A DNA stretch of 32,784 bases from Oscillospiraceae bacterium (lineage in GTDB: Bacteria > Bacillota > Clostridia > Oscillospirales > Oscillospiraceae). Positions within the stretch are counted from its first letter, which is position 1, and every line of letters starts with the position of its first letter. The notes beneath the pieces were generated by a model. That model searched no databases. It saw only the letters and a program-made list of their open reading frames with translations, and had not been told where the DNA came from. The stretch spans positions 1 through 32,784 of the forward strand of contig JAFWQQ010000006.1 in assembly GCA_017545165.1 (NCBI GenBank), written 5' to 3'. Below, piece after piece: positions 23,449 to 32,081 of the stretch. Both the position numbers and the translations under genes were made by a program.

Positions 23449-25122
23449 TCAGCCGTCTTGCACTTCCGTCACATCGCAGTATCCCGGAACATAATGCGCT
23501 TGGGTCAGCCAGCGGGCCACGCAGGTGTAATACAGCTCGTCAAAGGGGATCTTTTCCCCGTTGAAGTTTACCGAGGCCGGACGCTCATCGCTTGCCTTAT
23601 CCAAATTGTCCCATCCCATCCCCAGGTCAAACAGCATTTCCCCCCTGGGATCCGTCAAGACATAATAGACCGTCGGATAGATGCGCCCGGCGTAGTTTGC
23701 CAGATCCTGCACCGGGGGCAGCTCCTCCGGATCCAGCTTCGCAAGCAGCGCCAGGAAGTCCTCGTTCTCGACAAGCTCCGTGCCGGGGATCGCCGTATGA
23801 TGCGCGCTGTTAACCTCCATCAGCTCCTCCAGTGACAAAGGCCGATTGCGTAAGATGAGCCCGTCATCGTAATGGATCGTAAGCGTGCAGTCCTCCAGAC
23901 GCACCTGACCGAGGATGGGGTATGTCTCCGGCGCAAAGCGGCTCAGCAGCTCGTCGGTGTCGTCGCTCCCCAGGCAGTTGATGTTGACCACCAGGAGCCG
24001 TCCGTCCTCCTCCGTGGCCAGCATCGTAAAATACTGGTCGCTGCCGAAGTCGGCATGGAGACGGATCATCTCAAAGGTCCTGCCTCCCAGCTCCGTTTGA
24101 CTCCGCTCCACGGAGATCAGACGCGCCCCGTCGCCGGCGAAGGTCTCGCGCAGCGAGGCTTCCGCCTCGTCCAGATATTCCTTCATCTCCTGAATGTCGC
24201 TCCCGTCGCCGGCTTTCACCGGCAGCTTCAGCAGCAGGAAGAACACCGTGGAATAGCCCTTCTGGATCATCAGATCGCCGTAGGGCAGGCCCTGGTCCAG
24301 CAGCTCCTCCGGCGCGGCGGAGGCAAGAGCGTCATCTCCGTACATAATCCGGTTGATCGTTTTCCGGTCCGTCACGCTCCAGCCCTCCAGCCGGACGCGG
24401 ATGCCCAGGTCCGCCGGAATGTACCAGCCGTCCTCCACCTTCCCCTGCAGAGGGGAGCTCGGCTCCTCAGGCTCTTCCATGTTGGCAAAGAGGTCCATAG
24501 CCATCCAGAAATAGCGTCCGTTGCTCTTGATGATGGTCAGGCCGTTGGGGTTCCCCCGGGTGTAGCCGTCCTTTTTCGTGCTCCCGTCGGCATAACACAC
24601 CGTGTACTCGGGAAAGAGGAACTCCTCATATCCCGCGGTCTCCTCATGGACCCGGCGGTAGTTCTCCTCCCCATACTGAGAAACAAAGCTGTCCTTCTGG
24701 CTTTCGAACCAGCTCAGGGTCTGCCGTCCGATCTCCTCCGTGAATCCGCCGTCGTACAGGTCTGTGATCCTGTACCGGAGCCCGACGCCCTTCACGGCGT
24801 CAAATAAGCGCTCGTTCAGCAGCTCCGCGATGGCTTCCGGATCATAGTGCTCCAGCCGCTCCAGTCCGTTCTCCGCATCGCAGACCGTCAGACAGGCCAT
24901 CAGCATCTCCATGGACATGCAGTCGACCTGCTCTGCGGTGAACAGGTCCTTTCCGTCCAGAATGGCAAGAAGTTGTTTCCAGGTCTTGGCCCCCCGTTCT
25001 GCCTGATCCACAGAGGAGGCCTCCGCGGGCTCCGCGGAAGGCTCCTCCGCCAGGGCGGCGGGCAGGCCAAAGCTCCCCAGCAGCAAAAACAGCGCCAGGA
25101 TCCAGGCAGTCAAGCGTTTCAT
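23449..25122 (-). CDS. Secreted protein of unknown function with shared domain
   Basis: The 557-aa product has a signal peptide (MKRLTAWILALFLLLGSFG, likely cut after AALA near 25). A region of about 180 residues unique to this protein follows. Residues about 220-415 are homologous to the C-terminal half of the 470-aa neighbour (SPLQGKVEDGWYIPADLGI, LEGWSVTDRKTINRIMYGD, SVERSQTELGGRTFEMIRLH). A further C-terminal part of about 140 residues ends VARWLTQAHYVPGY. No catalytic motif is recognisable. It lies 21 bp after the PIG-L gene and so is probably exported together with it; a role in surface polysaccharide handling or sensing is only a guess from the neighbour. Confidence 0.8.
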   Translation of the reverse strand: MKRLTAWILALFLLLGSFGLPAALAEEPSAEPAEASSVDQAERGAKTWKQLLAILDGKDLFTAEQVDCMSMEMLMACLTVCDAENGLERLEHYDPEAIAELLNERLFDAVKGVGLRYRITDLYDGGFTEEIGRQTLSWFESQKDSFVSQYGEENYRRVHEETAGYEEFLFPEYTVCYADGSTKKDGYTRGNPNGLTIIKSNGRYFWMAMDLFANMEEPEEPSSPLQGKVEDGWYIPADLGIRVRLEGWSVTDRKTINRIMYGDDALASAAPEELLDQGLPYGDLMIQKGYSTVFFLLLKLPVKAGDGSDIQEMKEYLDEAEASLRETFAGDGARLISVERSQTELGGRTFEMIRLHADFGSDQYFTMLATEEDGRLLVVNINCLGSDDTDELLSRFAPETYPILGQVRLEDCTLTIHYDDGLILRNRPLSLEELMEVNSAHHTAIPGTELVENEDFLALLAKLDPEELPPVQDLANYAGRIYPTVYYVLTDPRGEMLFDLGMGWDNLDKASDERPASVNFNGEKIPFDELYYTCVARWLTQAHYVPGYCDVTEVQDG

Positions 25123-25143
25123 AGGTACTCCTTTCTATCTGTG

Positions 25144-26646
25144 TCAGCCTCCCGGGGCCCCGGGCGCCGACGCCGTTGGCAAATTCTCAAACAGGTCGTT
25201 TTTCTCCAGATCCGGCCCCACCAGGCTCTGATAGAGACCGTATTTGCGGGTGTCATGGACGCTGCCCTCGCCGTAGACCTCATATTTTGCCGCCTCGTAC
25301 TGGGTGACGCACTGCTGAAAAGCCAGCTCCGCCACTTCCCAGGCCGTGGCTCCGCCGAAGCTCGCCAGAGGCGGGTCATAATCCAGGGTCACCATGTCCT
25401 CCGGCTCCCCGTAGAGGTGCAGATAGACCTTGGGGATCTCATAAACGCCGTACATCTCCGCGGAGGCGGGATCGGCCTCCGGATCCGGGCAGCGATCCAC
25501 CGCGCTCCGCAGGCATTCCACCCCGAAGATGTGCACCGGGTGGCCGGAATCCCCGTCCACGGCCTGGCCCACCACCACCTGGGGCCGGAAGCGGCGCAGC
25601 TGCTCGATGAGGAAATTGGTCACATAGTTCACGCCGTAATACTCCCGGACCTCCCGGACCGTGGGCTTGTAGATATCCGAGCTCTCCGTCATCACCGGGT
25701 AATGGGTCACCCCGGCGGTCCAGAGGCTGTTCAGCATCTCATGCCTCCGGAAGCTGGTGTGCCGCACGATGTAGAGCATCTGCAGCCGACGCCCCTCGTC
25801 CACGTACTTGGGGATCAGTCCCCCGAAGAAGATGAACTCGTCGTCGCTGTGGGTGGCCACCACCAGGATCTCCGGCTCCTCCCAGGGCGGCTGCCAGTCC
25901 TGCACCCAGTCGGGCCGGGCCCCTGCGGAGAAGGCGTAGACCTCGGTGATGCCGTAGTCATTTCCCCGGGAGAGATGGAGCTCCACCTCTGTGCAGGGCT
26001 CCGGCAGCACCACGTACTCGTGCACAAAGCCGAACTGTCCCTGCTCCTGCTCCTGCTCGCCGCAGACCAAGGTCCAGGGCAGCGGCGGCCGATCCCACTG
26101 GAAATAGAGCGCGCAGATTTCCGCCTCTGCCCGGATGGTGACCGTGTCGCCCCGGTAGATCTCCTTTTCGGTGTGGTAGCTGCCGTCGGTGAGCATCTCC
26201 AGCGTGACGCCCCGGTTGATGACCTGCACCGGTACCAGCTCCGCCTCAGGTTCCGGCTCCGGGGTCGGCTCCGGGGTCGGCTCCGGGGTCGGCTCCGGGG
26301 TCGGCTCCGGGGTCGGCTCCGGGGTCGGCTCCGGCGTCGGCTCCGGCGTAGGTTCCGGGGTCGGCTCCGGCGTAGGTTCCGGGGTCGGCTCGGGCGTTGC
26401 TTCGGATTTGGGCTCCGGCGTCGCTTCGGATTTGGGCTCCGGCGTCGCCTCCTGCTTGTTCGCCAAGGCCCTCTCCTCCGGCTGCTCCGCGGCGGAAGAA
26501 GACATCGGCGCGGCGCTCTCCTGGGGGGCGCGCTCTCCGGATACTGCTTCCTCCCGTATCCGCATCCGCAGCTGCAAAACGGCGGCCAGGCCACCCAGCA
26601 GCACCAGCATCGTCAACAGCCAAAGGGGCCAGTTTCTTCTCTTCAT
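25144..26646 (-). CDS. Membrane-anchored PIG-L family deacetylase with stalk
   Basis: The 500-aa protein is held by one N-terminal helix (about 7-26), followed by a Pro/Glu/Thr stalk (about 62-135) coded by a 12-bp DNA repeat. A beta-rich module ([19 protein letters not shown] to [10 protein letters not shown], about 145-245) comes before the PIG-L/LmbE domain. The zinc motif is H266-S-D268-D269-E270 (usual HPDDE, Pro replaced by Ser), RRHEML supports the fold, and H369-P-V-H372 supplies the second histidine pair. Family members remove acetyl groups from N-acetyl-glucosamine-type sugars, here probably outside the cell. GTGGAG lies before the ATG at 26646; the longer frame upstream is not supported. 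It is the first gene of the operon with the two secreted proteins. Confidence 0.88.
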   Translation of the reverse strand: MKRRNWPLWLLTMLVLLGGLAAVLQLRMRIREEAVSGERAPQESAAPMSSSAAEQPEERALANKQEATPEPKSEATPEPKSEATPEPTPEPTPEPTPEPTPEPTPEPTPEPTPEPTPEPTPEPTPEPTPEPEPEAELVPVQVINRGVTLEMLTDGSYHTEKEIYRGDTVTIRAEAEICALYFQWDRPPLPWTLVCGEQEQEQGQFGFVHEYVVLPEPCTEVELHLSRGNDYGITEVYAFSAGARPDWVQDWQPPWEEPEILVVATHSDDEFIFFGGLIPKYVDEGRRLQMLYIVRHTSFRRHEMLNSLWTAGVTHYPVMTESSDIYKPTVREVREYYGVNYVTNFLIEQLRRFRPQVVVGQAVDGDSGHPVHIFGVECLRSAVDRCPDPEADPASAEMYGVYEIPKVYLHLYGEPEDMVTLDYDPPLASFGGATAWEVAELAFQQCVTQYEAAKYEVYGEGSVHDTRKYGLYQSLVGPDLEKNDLFENLPTASAPGAPGG

Positions 26647-27068
26647 CTTCGCTCCACACTCTTTTCCCTGCAGCCGGGACTCCGGCACGACACCCGGCTT
26701 AAAAAGCTCGCATGTCCATAAGCGCCGCGGCCTCAGGCTGTTTTTTTCTCCGATTCCCTTAAGGTAACGCTGATCAAATCGCTTTCGGCATCTTGCGGTC
26801 GTCGGCACAAGCTTCGGATCCTCTCGCTTCCGGCAAGCGTGCCGAAAGCTCGCTCCCTTCGCTGTGCCTCCTCTTCCCATCAAAGCGTCCGCTTTGATGG
26901 GAGCCCCTGAGATAGTGCTCTGTTTTTGAGCCTTTTTCTTGCAATACACAAAGGATTCCAGCGAAAAATTGCCTTCGTCAGATCCCAAATGCTCTCGCAA
27001 TCTGCTCTCGCCGATTGAATCATCGTTTCCTTAACGGGAGACCGGACCGGAGTCTCGGCCCCGGTCCG
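26647..27068 (-). other. 422-bp structured leader or non-coding region
   Basis: No protein-coding gene is convincing here. On the minus strand it lies between a promoter (27076-27104) and the PIG-L start. It contains a 12-bp perfect stem CCCATCAAAGCG/CGCTTTGATGGG (26877-26902), the imperfect pair AGCTTTCGGCA / TGCCGAAAGC near 26770-26850, and GCCGGG/CCCGGC before the ribosome site. It could be a long 5-prime leader, an RNA gene or another repeat family. Confidence 0.5.
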
Positions 27069-27075
27069 TTTTTTT
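27043..27075 (+). terminator. Terminator-like hairpin on the plus strand without an upstream gene
   Basis: CGGACCGG and CCGGTCCG pair around AGTCTCGGCC and are followed by seven T residues. No plus-strand gene lies within 5 kb upstream. On the minus strand the same hairpin would be the first structure of the leader transcript. Confidence 0.6.
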
Positions 27076-27104
27076 ATCATATCATAATCTCTCATAAATG
27101 CAAA
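27076..27104 (-). promoter_or_regulatory. Possible promoter for the PIG-L operon
   Basis: On the minus strand TTTGCA (27104-27099), 17 bp, then TATGAT (27081-27076); a second overlapping TATGAT lies at 27086-27081. It would start an RNA at about 27069 with a leader of about 420 nt. Strength uncertain. Confidence 0.45.
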
Positions 27105-27194
27105 GCCTTTCTGCTCTGCCTTCCACGGCTTATGCAGGAAGCAAGCTTTTGGGAAACAACTGTCTCCCCATCAGGCTCTCGCCTCCCCCGTCCT

Positions 27195-27422
27195 GTCATT
27201 GCGAGCATCGCGACGCGCGAGAAACATAGCGACGCGCGAGAAACATTGCGACGCGCGAGAAACATCGCGACGCGCGAGAAACATCGCGACGCGCGAGAAA
27301 CATCGCGACGCGCGAGAAACGCGCGACGAACCAAGCTTGTCTGCGACGAACCAAGCTTGTCTGCGACGATCCCAGCTCTGCTGTGACCGATGTCACTTGT
27401 GTGGCAATCCGTTTGCTCCTTC
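27195..27422. repeat. Nested tandem repeat block 1 (19-bp and 20-bp units)
   Basis: After TCATTGCGAGCAT, six copies of a 19-bp unit (CGCGACGCGCGAGAAACAT; the last cut short) fill 27209-27320. Two copies of a 20-bp unit (GCGACGAACCAAGCTTGTCT) at 27323-27362 and a unique tail ending GTGTGGCAATCCG follow. The outer parts TCATTGCGA and TGGCAATCC mark one repeat family; the inner part has expanded. Confidence 0.85.
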
Positions 27423-27431
27423 CGTCCCGCG

Positions 27432-28083
27432 CCGTAGGGGCCGACGCCCTCGGCGGCCCGCCGATCCGCGTCAACGTCCGTCCCCACCGTAGGGGCCGAC
27501 GCCCTCGGCGGCCCGCAATTCGCGCCAACGTCAATTCTCTGCCGTAGGGGAGGGGCTTGCCCCTCCCGCCGTCTCGCACCGCCGTCTCGTCCACGCCGTA
27601 GGGGCGACCTTTGGTCGCCCGCCGATCCGCGACGCCTTATCGTCCCGCATCGTAGGGGCCGACGCCTGCCCGTCAACCTCCCCTCTCTGAGGGTCTTGGG
27701 TGTGTCGCGGCGCGTCCCCTTCGCCCGCAAGCGCCGTGACGGAGTGTTGCCTCCTTCTCTGAGGGAGGTGTCATCCAGCGTCTCACGCAAGCTGGATGAC
27801 GGAGGGAGTCTTCCGGACGAGAGCTCCGGATTGCCGCGCCAGACTCGTCTGTCACCGCTTCGCAATGACACAGTCTCCGCGTAGGGAGCGATCCCCTGAT
27901 CGCTCCGCAACCCGGACCTTGGCGCGGTCCGGCTGGCCGTCGCCTCTAAGAGACGCCCTCGGCGGCCCGTCAACCTCCCCTGTGCAAGGGGAGGTGGCAT
28001 CCGCCGATCTCCCGCGAGGCGGATGACGGAGGGGTTGTTCCCCGCCGTCCTCACCGTAGGGGCCGTGGCTTGCCCCGGCCCGC
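27432..28083. repeat. Cluster of hairpin repeats with GTAGGGG frame
   Basis: Copies start at 27432, 27487, 27542, 27596, 27879 and 28054. Each has CGTAGGG at the left and usually CCCGC at the right, with a different self-complementary centre: GGGCCG/CGGCGGCCC, GGAGGGGC/GCCCCTCC, GGGCGACC/GGTCGCCC, GGAGCGATC/GATCGCTCC. Between them are double-hairpin elements at about 27676-27749, 27750-27808 and 27974-28034 (CCTCC...GGAGG then GTCATCC...GGATGACGGAGG). No gene is credible in this 1.3-kb stretch. Confidence 0.8.
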
Positions 28084-28175
28084 CGCCCCTCGCCAACACC
28101 CGTAGCGCCGAGCATCCCGACGCGCGGGAAGCGTGCGACGCTCCCAGCTCTGCTTGCTCGGCGATCCTCCCCTGT

Positions 28176-28345
28176 CATTGCGAACATCGCGACGCGCGAG
28201 AAACATTGCGACGCGCGAGAAACGCGCGACGAACCAAGCTTGTCTGCGACGAACCAAGCTTGTCTGCGACGAACCAAGCTTGTCTGCGACGATCCCAGCT
28301 CTGCTGTGACCGATGTCACTTGTGTGGCAATCCGTTTGCTCCTTC
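28176..28345. repeat. Nested tandem repeat block 2
   Basis: Same family as block 1 with a different internal count: two 19-bp units (28188-28223) and three 20-bp units (28226-28285), then the identical tail to GTTTGCTCCTT. Over 100 bp are identical to 27304-27421 apart from the copy number. After it, 28350-28460 holds CCCCCGGGGG and CTGCCGTTGGCAG hairpins and no gene. Confidence 0.85.
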
Positions 28346-28462
28346 TCCATCTTGCCTCCCCCCCCGGGGGAATTGCGGCTTCACGCTGCCGTTGGCAGAG
28401 CAAATACGGCTAATGGGGGGAACCCAGCTGCAGCCTTCAAGCCTATGCCGTTATCCGTCTCC

Positions 28463-30019
28463 CTAACCCTGCCGGACGTAGCCGCAGATGCTGCAGACCT
28501 TCTGGCCCTCTACATCGGTCCAGGAATGGGAGACCCAATTATATAACATGTACGGATCTCCGTAGATCCCGCAGACGGCGCAAACTTTTCGGTGGCCCTC
28601 GGCGCTGGATTGATAGTAGAACTGATGCTCTTTTTTCTCTCCCCAGGTGGTGTACCTGGCGCCGCAGATCGAGCAGACGTGGACGTATTTCCCCGGGTCC
28701 GCGCAGGTACTCGGATAGCTGTTGACCTCGTCGATCTTCCAGTCGTGGATGTGTCCGTCCCGGCCGGGAGCGTCGGGGTCCAGGGGCACCCCGTCCCGCA
28801 GATAGTCCACCTCCAGCCAGGTCGGCTCCGGCTCTGCGCTGAGCCCCGCCGGCAGATCGTCCTCCGGCCGCTGGGACAGCGCAGGGGTCTCTCCCCCGCC
28901 GCGCAGGACCACCGGCTCCGTCAGCTCCCGCTCCCGGTGGCCGTGCTGATACACCAGCTCGATGGTGACGCTCCGGTCCAGGTCCTCCAGCCGGATCCCC
29001 CGGGCGGGCGGAAAGCCCTCCAGCTCTTCTCCGTCGATGCGCCAGGCATAGGGGTCCTCTGCCTCCGGGTCGATGGGCAGAACCATGGCGGTGATGCTGC
29101 CGCCGGGGTGCCGCTCTCCGGTAGTGGGCACGGTATAGTCGTACTCAAAGCAGACGTCCTCATACATCCAGCCTGCCGGATTCCCGTCCTCGTCCAGGAA
29201 CTGCAGATAGGCGTTGACGCAGGTGACGTGCCTCTCCTCCCGCAGCACCGCCTCCACCTTCTTGACTCCCTCGCTGTCAAATTCCAGGCTGTAGCGCCGT
29301 GAGCCCGCGTCCGCCGGCTCCCCGTTGAGCTCCCAGTGGTCCACGCAATAGCCCTCCGGCAGCACAGCCCTGGCCAAAAAGCGTCCCTCCTCGCTGAGCT
29401 CCAGCGCTGCCTTGCCGTTGACCGCGGCATTCTTCAGCCTGATCTGTCTGGTCGGACTCGGCGCAGGCGTCGGGCTAGGCGTGGGCCTCGGACTTGGTGT
29501 CGGCGTCGGCCTCGGGCTCGGCCTCGGGCTCGGGCTCGGGCTCGGACTTGGTGTCGGCGTCGGCCTCGGGCTCGGGCTCGGACTCGGCGTCGGCGTCGGA
29601 CTCGGCGTCGGTGTCGGACTCGGCGTCGGTGTCGGACTCGGCGTCGGACTCGGTGTCGGTGTCGGCGTCGGACTCGGCGTCGGACTTGATACAGGCGTCG
29701 GGCTCGGCAGGAGTCCTGCTTCCGGACTCGGCGTGGGCTCCGGGTCAGGACTGGGCGTCGCAGTCGCCTCCACAGCCACGGGATTCTCAACGGCCCGCAG
29801 ATTCCGCACCACCTCGCTGCTCACCAGCAGCAGCGCCGCTACTGCCGCCGCGGCCAGCAGCAGGGCCTTCACGGGGATCTCTCTTTTTCTCAGACTGATC
29901 TCGCAGTCCCGGGCCTTGCCGTCCAGGGCCTGGTCGATCGAGCGCCAGATCCGCTCCTCCGCGTCAGGCGGCGGTCCCATGGGCGCAAACACGCCGCGGA
30001 TCGCGTTTTCCATCGTCAT
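28463..30019 (-). CDS. Membrane anti-sigma-like protein with stalk and extracellular Cys motifs
   Basis: The 518-aa protein has a cytoplasmic N-terminus of about 48 residues ([20 protein letters not shown]), one membrane helix (about 50-70), a Pro/Ser/Thr stalk (about 85-188) and an extracellular part. The latter has a beta-rich region ([17 protein letters not shown]) and three C-terminal H...C-x2-C-G repeats ([24 protein letters not shown]), each after a His-aromatic pair, a pattern known from metal-binding-like repeats in gut Firmicutes surface proteins. It overlaps the ECF sigma gene as ATGA; such pairs are normally sigma factor and membrane-bound anti-sigma, so it probably holds the sigma factor until an outside signal. 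No ZAS or RsgI domain is recognisable; the start at 30019 follows from the overlap. Confidence 0.82.
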   Translation of the reverse strand: MTMENAIRGVFAPMGPPPDAEERIWRSIDQALDGKARDCEISLRKREIPVKALLLAAAAVAALLLVSSEVVRNLRAVENPVAVEATATPSPDPEPTPSPEAGLLPSPTPVSSPTPSPTPTPTPSPTPSPTPTPSPTPTPSPTPTPSPSPSPRPTPTPSPSPSPSPRPSPRPTPTPSPRPTPSPTPAPSPTRQIRLKNAAVNGKAALELSEEGRFLARAVLPEGYCVDHWELNGEPADAGSRRYSLEFDSEGVKKVEAVLREERHVTCVNAYLQFLDEDGNPAGWMYEDVCFEYDYTVPTTGERHPGGSITAMVLPIDPEAEDPYAWRIDGEELEGFPPARGIRLEDLDRSVTIELVYQHGHRERELTEPVVLRGGGETPALSQRPEDDLPAGLSAEPEPTWLEVDYLRDGVPLDPDAPGRDGHIHDWKIDEVNSYPSTCADPGKYVHVCSICGARYTTWGEKKEHQFYYQSSAEGHRKVCAVCGIYGDPYMLYNWVSHSWTDVEGQKVCSICGYVRQG

Positions 30020-30513
30020 TTTTCGACACCTCCTTCCTCCTCGAGCACATCCCGGAGCGCGTCTCTGCCCCGGCGAAGCCAGGTTTTCACGGTTCCCTCG
30101 GGTCTGTGCAGCAGCTTCGCCAGCTCCGTCACCGAATAGCCCTCGAAATAGTGCAGATAGATGACGGTTCGGTACTTTTCCGGCAGGGCCAGCACCGCAG
30201 TGCGGACGCCTCGGTCCTTCTCCTGGGGGGCGGCCTCCATCGAGGCCTCTTCCAGGGGAAGCTCTCTCCGGTGGCTCCTCCTCAGCAGATCCTTGCAGAG
30301 GTTGGCCGCGGTGATGATCAGCCAGGCCTGGACCTGGCGCCGGTCCTGAAAGTGCTTCCCGCTCTGGGCCAGCCGCAGGAAGCACTCCTGCACCACGTCC
30401 TCGCTGTCCGGATGGTTCTGCATATAGCTGAAGGCCATCCGGTACACCGAGGGCATGAATTCCCGGTAGAGCGTGCGCAGGCTCACACTGGCAAATTCCA
30501 GCTCTCCTTCCAT
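30016..30513 (-). CDS. ECF-type RNA polymerase sigma factor
   Basis: The 165-aa protein has only sigma regions 2 and 4, as in ECF factors. Region 2 (about 15-48) contains [17 protein letters not shown] and [31 protein letters not shown] completes it. Region 4 (about 108-157) includes [18 protein letters not shown] and [20 protein letters not shown], the helix-turn-helix that reads the -35 element. GAGGGGT precedes the ATG. An ECF-like promoter lies 38-67 bp upstream, so the gene probably drives its own transcription together with its anti-sigma partner, which overlaps its stop. Confidence 0.95.
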   Translation of the reverse strand: MEGELEFASVSLRTLYREFMPSVYRMAFSYMQNHPDSEDVVQECFLRLAQSGKHFQDRRQVQAWLIITAANLCKDLLRRSHRRELPLEEASMEAAPQEKDRGVRTAVLALPEKYRTVIYLHYFEGYSVTELAKLLHRPEGTVKTWLRRGRDALRDVLEEEGGVEK

Positions 30514-30550
30514 CCTTACCCCTCTCTTTCTCTGGGTCTCGCTCTGTCCG

Positions 30551-30580
30551 TATAACGGATGGGACCCGGGAAAGGTTTCA
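30551..30580 (-). promoter_or_regulatory. Putative autoregulated ECF promoter
   Basis: On the minus strand TGAAACC (30580-30574) and CGTTATA (30557-30551) are separated so that TGAAAC and CGTTAT have 17 bp between them. This is close to the SigW-type consensus TGAAAC-16/17-CGTATA and unlike the sigma-A promoters nearby. Confidence 0.65.
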
Positions 30581-30597
30581 TCTATTTTGAGAAATTG

Positions 30598-30627
30598 AAA
30601 AAAGCTGCCGAAAACGACAGCTTTTTT
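30598..30627. terminator. Bidirectional terminator after glyA
   Basis: AAAAAAGCTG and CAGCTTTTTT flank CCGAAAACGA, giving a stem with A- and T-tracts on both strands. On the minus strand it ends glyA 30 bp after the stop. Confidence 0.85.
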
Positions 30628-30657
30628 CCTTCTCGTGCTCGTCCCCGTCTGTCACGC

Positions 30658-31899
30658 TCAGACCCCCGGGTACAGGGGGAAGCGGCGGCAGAGGGCGATC
30701 ATTTCCTCCTTCACCTCCGGCACGGCGCTCTCTCCCTCGCCCATCAGCCGGGCGATGGCGGCGCCGATCCGGTGCATCTCCTCCTCCTTCATGCCCCGGG
30801 TGGTCACCGCGGGGGTGCCGAAGCGCATTCCGGAGGTCATGCGCATGGACTGGGTGTCGAAGGGGATGGTGTTCTTGTTGGCGGTGATGTTGGCCTTGTC
30901 CAGCAGCTCCTGGACCTCGTGGCCGGTCTTGCCCCGGCTCATGGTGTCGGCCAGCATCAGGTGGTTGTCCGTGCCGCCGGAGACCAGGCGCACGCCCCGG
31001 CTCTGCAGCTCCTGGGCCAGGGCCGCGGCGTTGTTGACGATCTGCTCCTGATAGGCCCGGAATTCCGGGGTCAGGGCCTCGCCGAAGCAGACGGCCTTGC
31101 CGGCGATGATGTGCATCAGGGGTCCTCCCTGGGTCCCTGGGAAGACGCCGCTGTTGATCTTCTTCTTCAGCTCCTCCCTGCAGAGGATCAGGGCGCCCCG
31201 GGGGCCCCGCAGGGTCTTGTGGGTGGTGGTAGTGACCACATCCGCGTAGGGCACCGGGTTGGGGTGCAGCCCTGCGGCCACCAGGCCCGCGATATGGGCC
31301 ATGTCCACCATGAACCAGGCGCCCACCTGGTCTGCGATCTCCCGCATGGCCTTGAAATCGATGACGCGGGGGTAGGCGCTGCCGCCGGCGATGAGGAGCT
31401 TGGGCCGGACCTCTTTGGCCTTGTCCAGCACCTTGTCATAGTCGATCCGCTCCGTCACCGGGTCCACGCCGTAGAAATGCGCTTCAAAGTATTTTCCGGA
31501 GATGGAGGCCTTGGAGCCGTGGGTCAGATGTCCGCCGTGGGTCAGATCCATGCCCAGGATCCTGTCATGGGGCTGCAGCAGGGCGATGTAAACGGCCATA
31601 TTGGCGTTGGAACCGGAGTGGGGCTGGACGTTGGCATGCTCCGCGCCGAAGAGCTTCTTGGCACGCTCGATGGCCAGGTTCTCGATCTCGTCCACATACT
31701 GGCAGCCGCCGTAGTAACGGGCGGCGGGGTAGCCCTCGGCGTATTTGTTGGTCAGGTGGCTGCCCATGGCCTCCAGCACGGCGGGGCTCACGAAGTTCTC
31801 CGAGGCGATCAGCTCGATATGATCCCGCTGCCGCTCCAGCTCCCGCATCATGGAGGCGTAGACCTCCGGGTCCTGTCTCTTGATGATCTCGTAACTCAT
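30658..31899 (-). CDS. glyA: Serine hydroxymethyltransferase
   Basis: The 413-aa PLP enzyme converts serine and tetrahydrofolate to glycine and methylene-tetrahydrofolate, the main one-carbon source. The PLP lysine is Lys228 in [13 protein letters not shown], matching E. coli Lys229. [12 protein letters not shown] at 30-41, [14 protein letters not shown] at 53-66, QPHSGSNAN and [12 protein letters not shown] are all family blocks. Length is standard. The start at 31899 ([10 protein letters not shown]) was chosen because the promoter's TATAAT lies only 37 bp upstream; the longer frame crosses the promoter. GGAGAG lies a little far (14 nt) from the ATG. The gene is transcribed alone from a consensus promoter and ends at a bidirectional terminator. 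Confidence 0.97.
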   Translation of the reverse strand: MSYEIIKRQDPEVYASMMRELERQRDHIELIASENFVSPAVLEAMGSHLTNKYAEGYPAARYYGGCQYVDEIENLAIERAKKLFGAEHANVQPHSGSNANMAVYIALLQPHDRILGMDLTHGGHLTHGSKASISGKYFEAHFYGVDPVTERIDYDKVLDKAKEVRPKLLIAGGSAYPRVIDFKAMREIADQVGAWFMVDMAHIAGLVAAGLHPNPVPYADVVTTTTHKTLRGPRGALILCREELKKKINSGVFPGTQGGPLMHIIAGKAVCFGEALTPEFRAYQEQIVNNAAALAQELQSRGVRLVSGGTDNHLMLADTMSRGKTGHEVQELLDKANITANKNTIPFDTQSMRMTSGMRFGTPAVTTRGMKEEEMHRIGAAIARLMGEGESAVPEVKEEMIALCRRFPLYPGV

Positions 31900-31935
31900 T
31901 TCCCAAAATCTCTCCGATCCGATAGAATCCGATTG

Positions 31936-31964
31936 ATTATACCGCCCCTCCCCCGCTCTGTCAA
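31936..31964 (-). promoter_or_regulatory. Full-consensus sigma-A promoter of glyA
   Basis: TTGACA (31964-31959), exactly 17 bp, and TATAAT (31941-31936) on the minus strand. No mismatch to consensus, which predicts very strong constitutive transcription starting near 31929. No room remains for a large riboswitch. Confidence 0.92.
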
Positions 31965-31967
31965 CCG

Positions 31968-32050
31968 AAGATTCCCGCCTTTCATTAACCTGCAGCATTC
32001 CCGCCTTTCCTCTTCCGCAAGACTCCCGCGTTTCATCTTCCACATGATTT
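31968..32050. repeat. Four degenerate direct repeats upstream of the glyA promoter
   Basis: Units of about 24-27 bp follow each other: GATTCCCGCCTTTCATTAAC, GCATTCCCGCCTTTCCTCTT, GACTCCCGCGTTTCATCTTC and GATTTCCGTTTCTTCCCTCT. They decay away from the promoter. They may be upstream binding sites or a worn tandem repeat. Confidence 0.5.
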
Positions 32051-32081
32051 CCGTTTCTTCCCTCTTGCAGTGGCCCGTCAA

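Noticed and set aside
25144-27000. 618-aa version of the PIG-L protein
   Set aside because: The added N-terminus has no family similarity and crosses hairpins; the membrane helix and ribosome site fit the start at 26646.
27195-28345. CRISPR array
   Set aside because: The 19- and 20-bp units follow each other without unique spacers, and no cas gene is present.
27092-28403. Arg-rich frames in the repeat region as genes
   Set aside because: They only translate hairpin and tandem repeats, with no ribosome site or conserved domain.
31900-31965. Glycine riboswitch before glyA
   Set aside because: The consensus promoter leaves a leader of only about 30 nt, too short for the aptamer.
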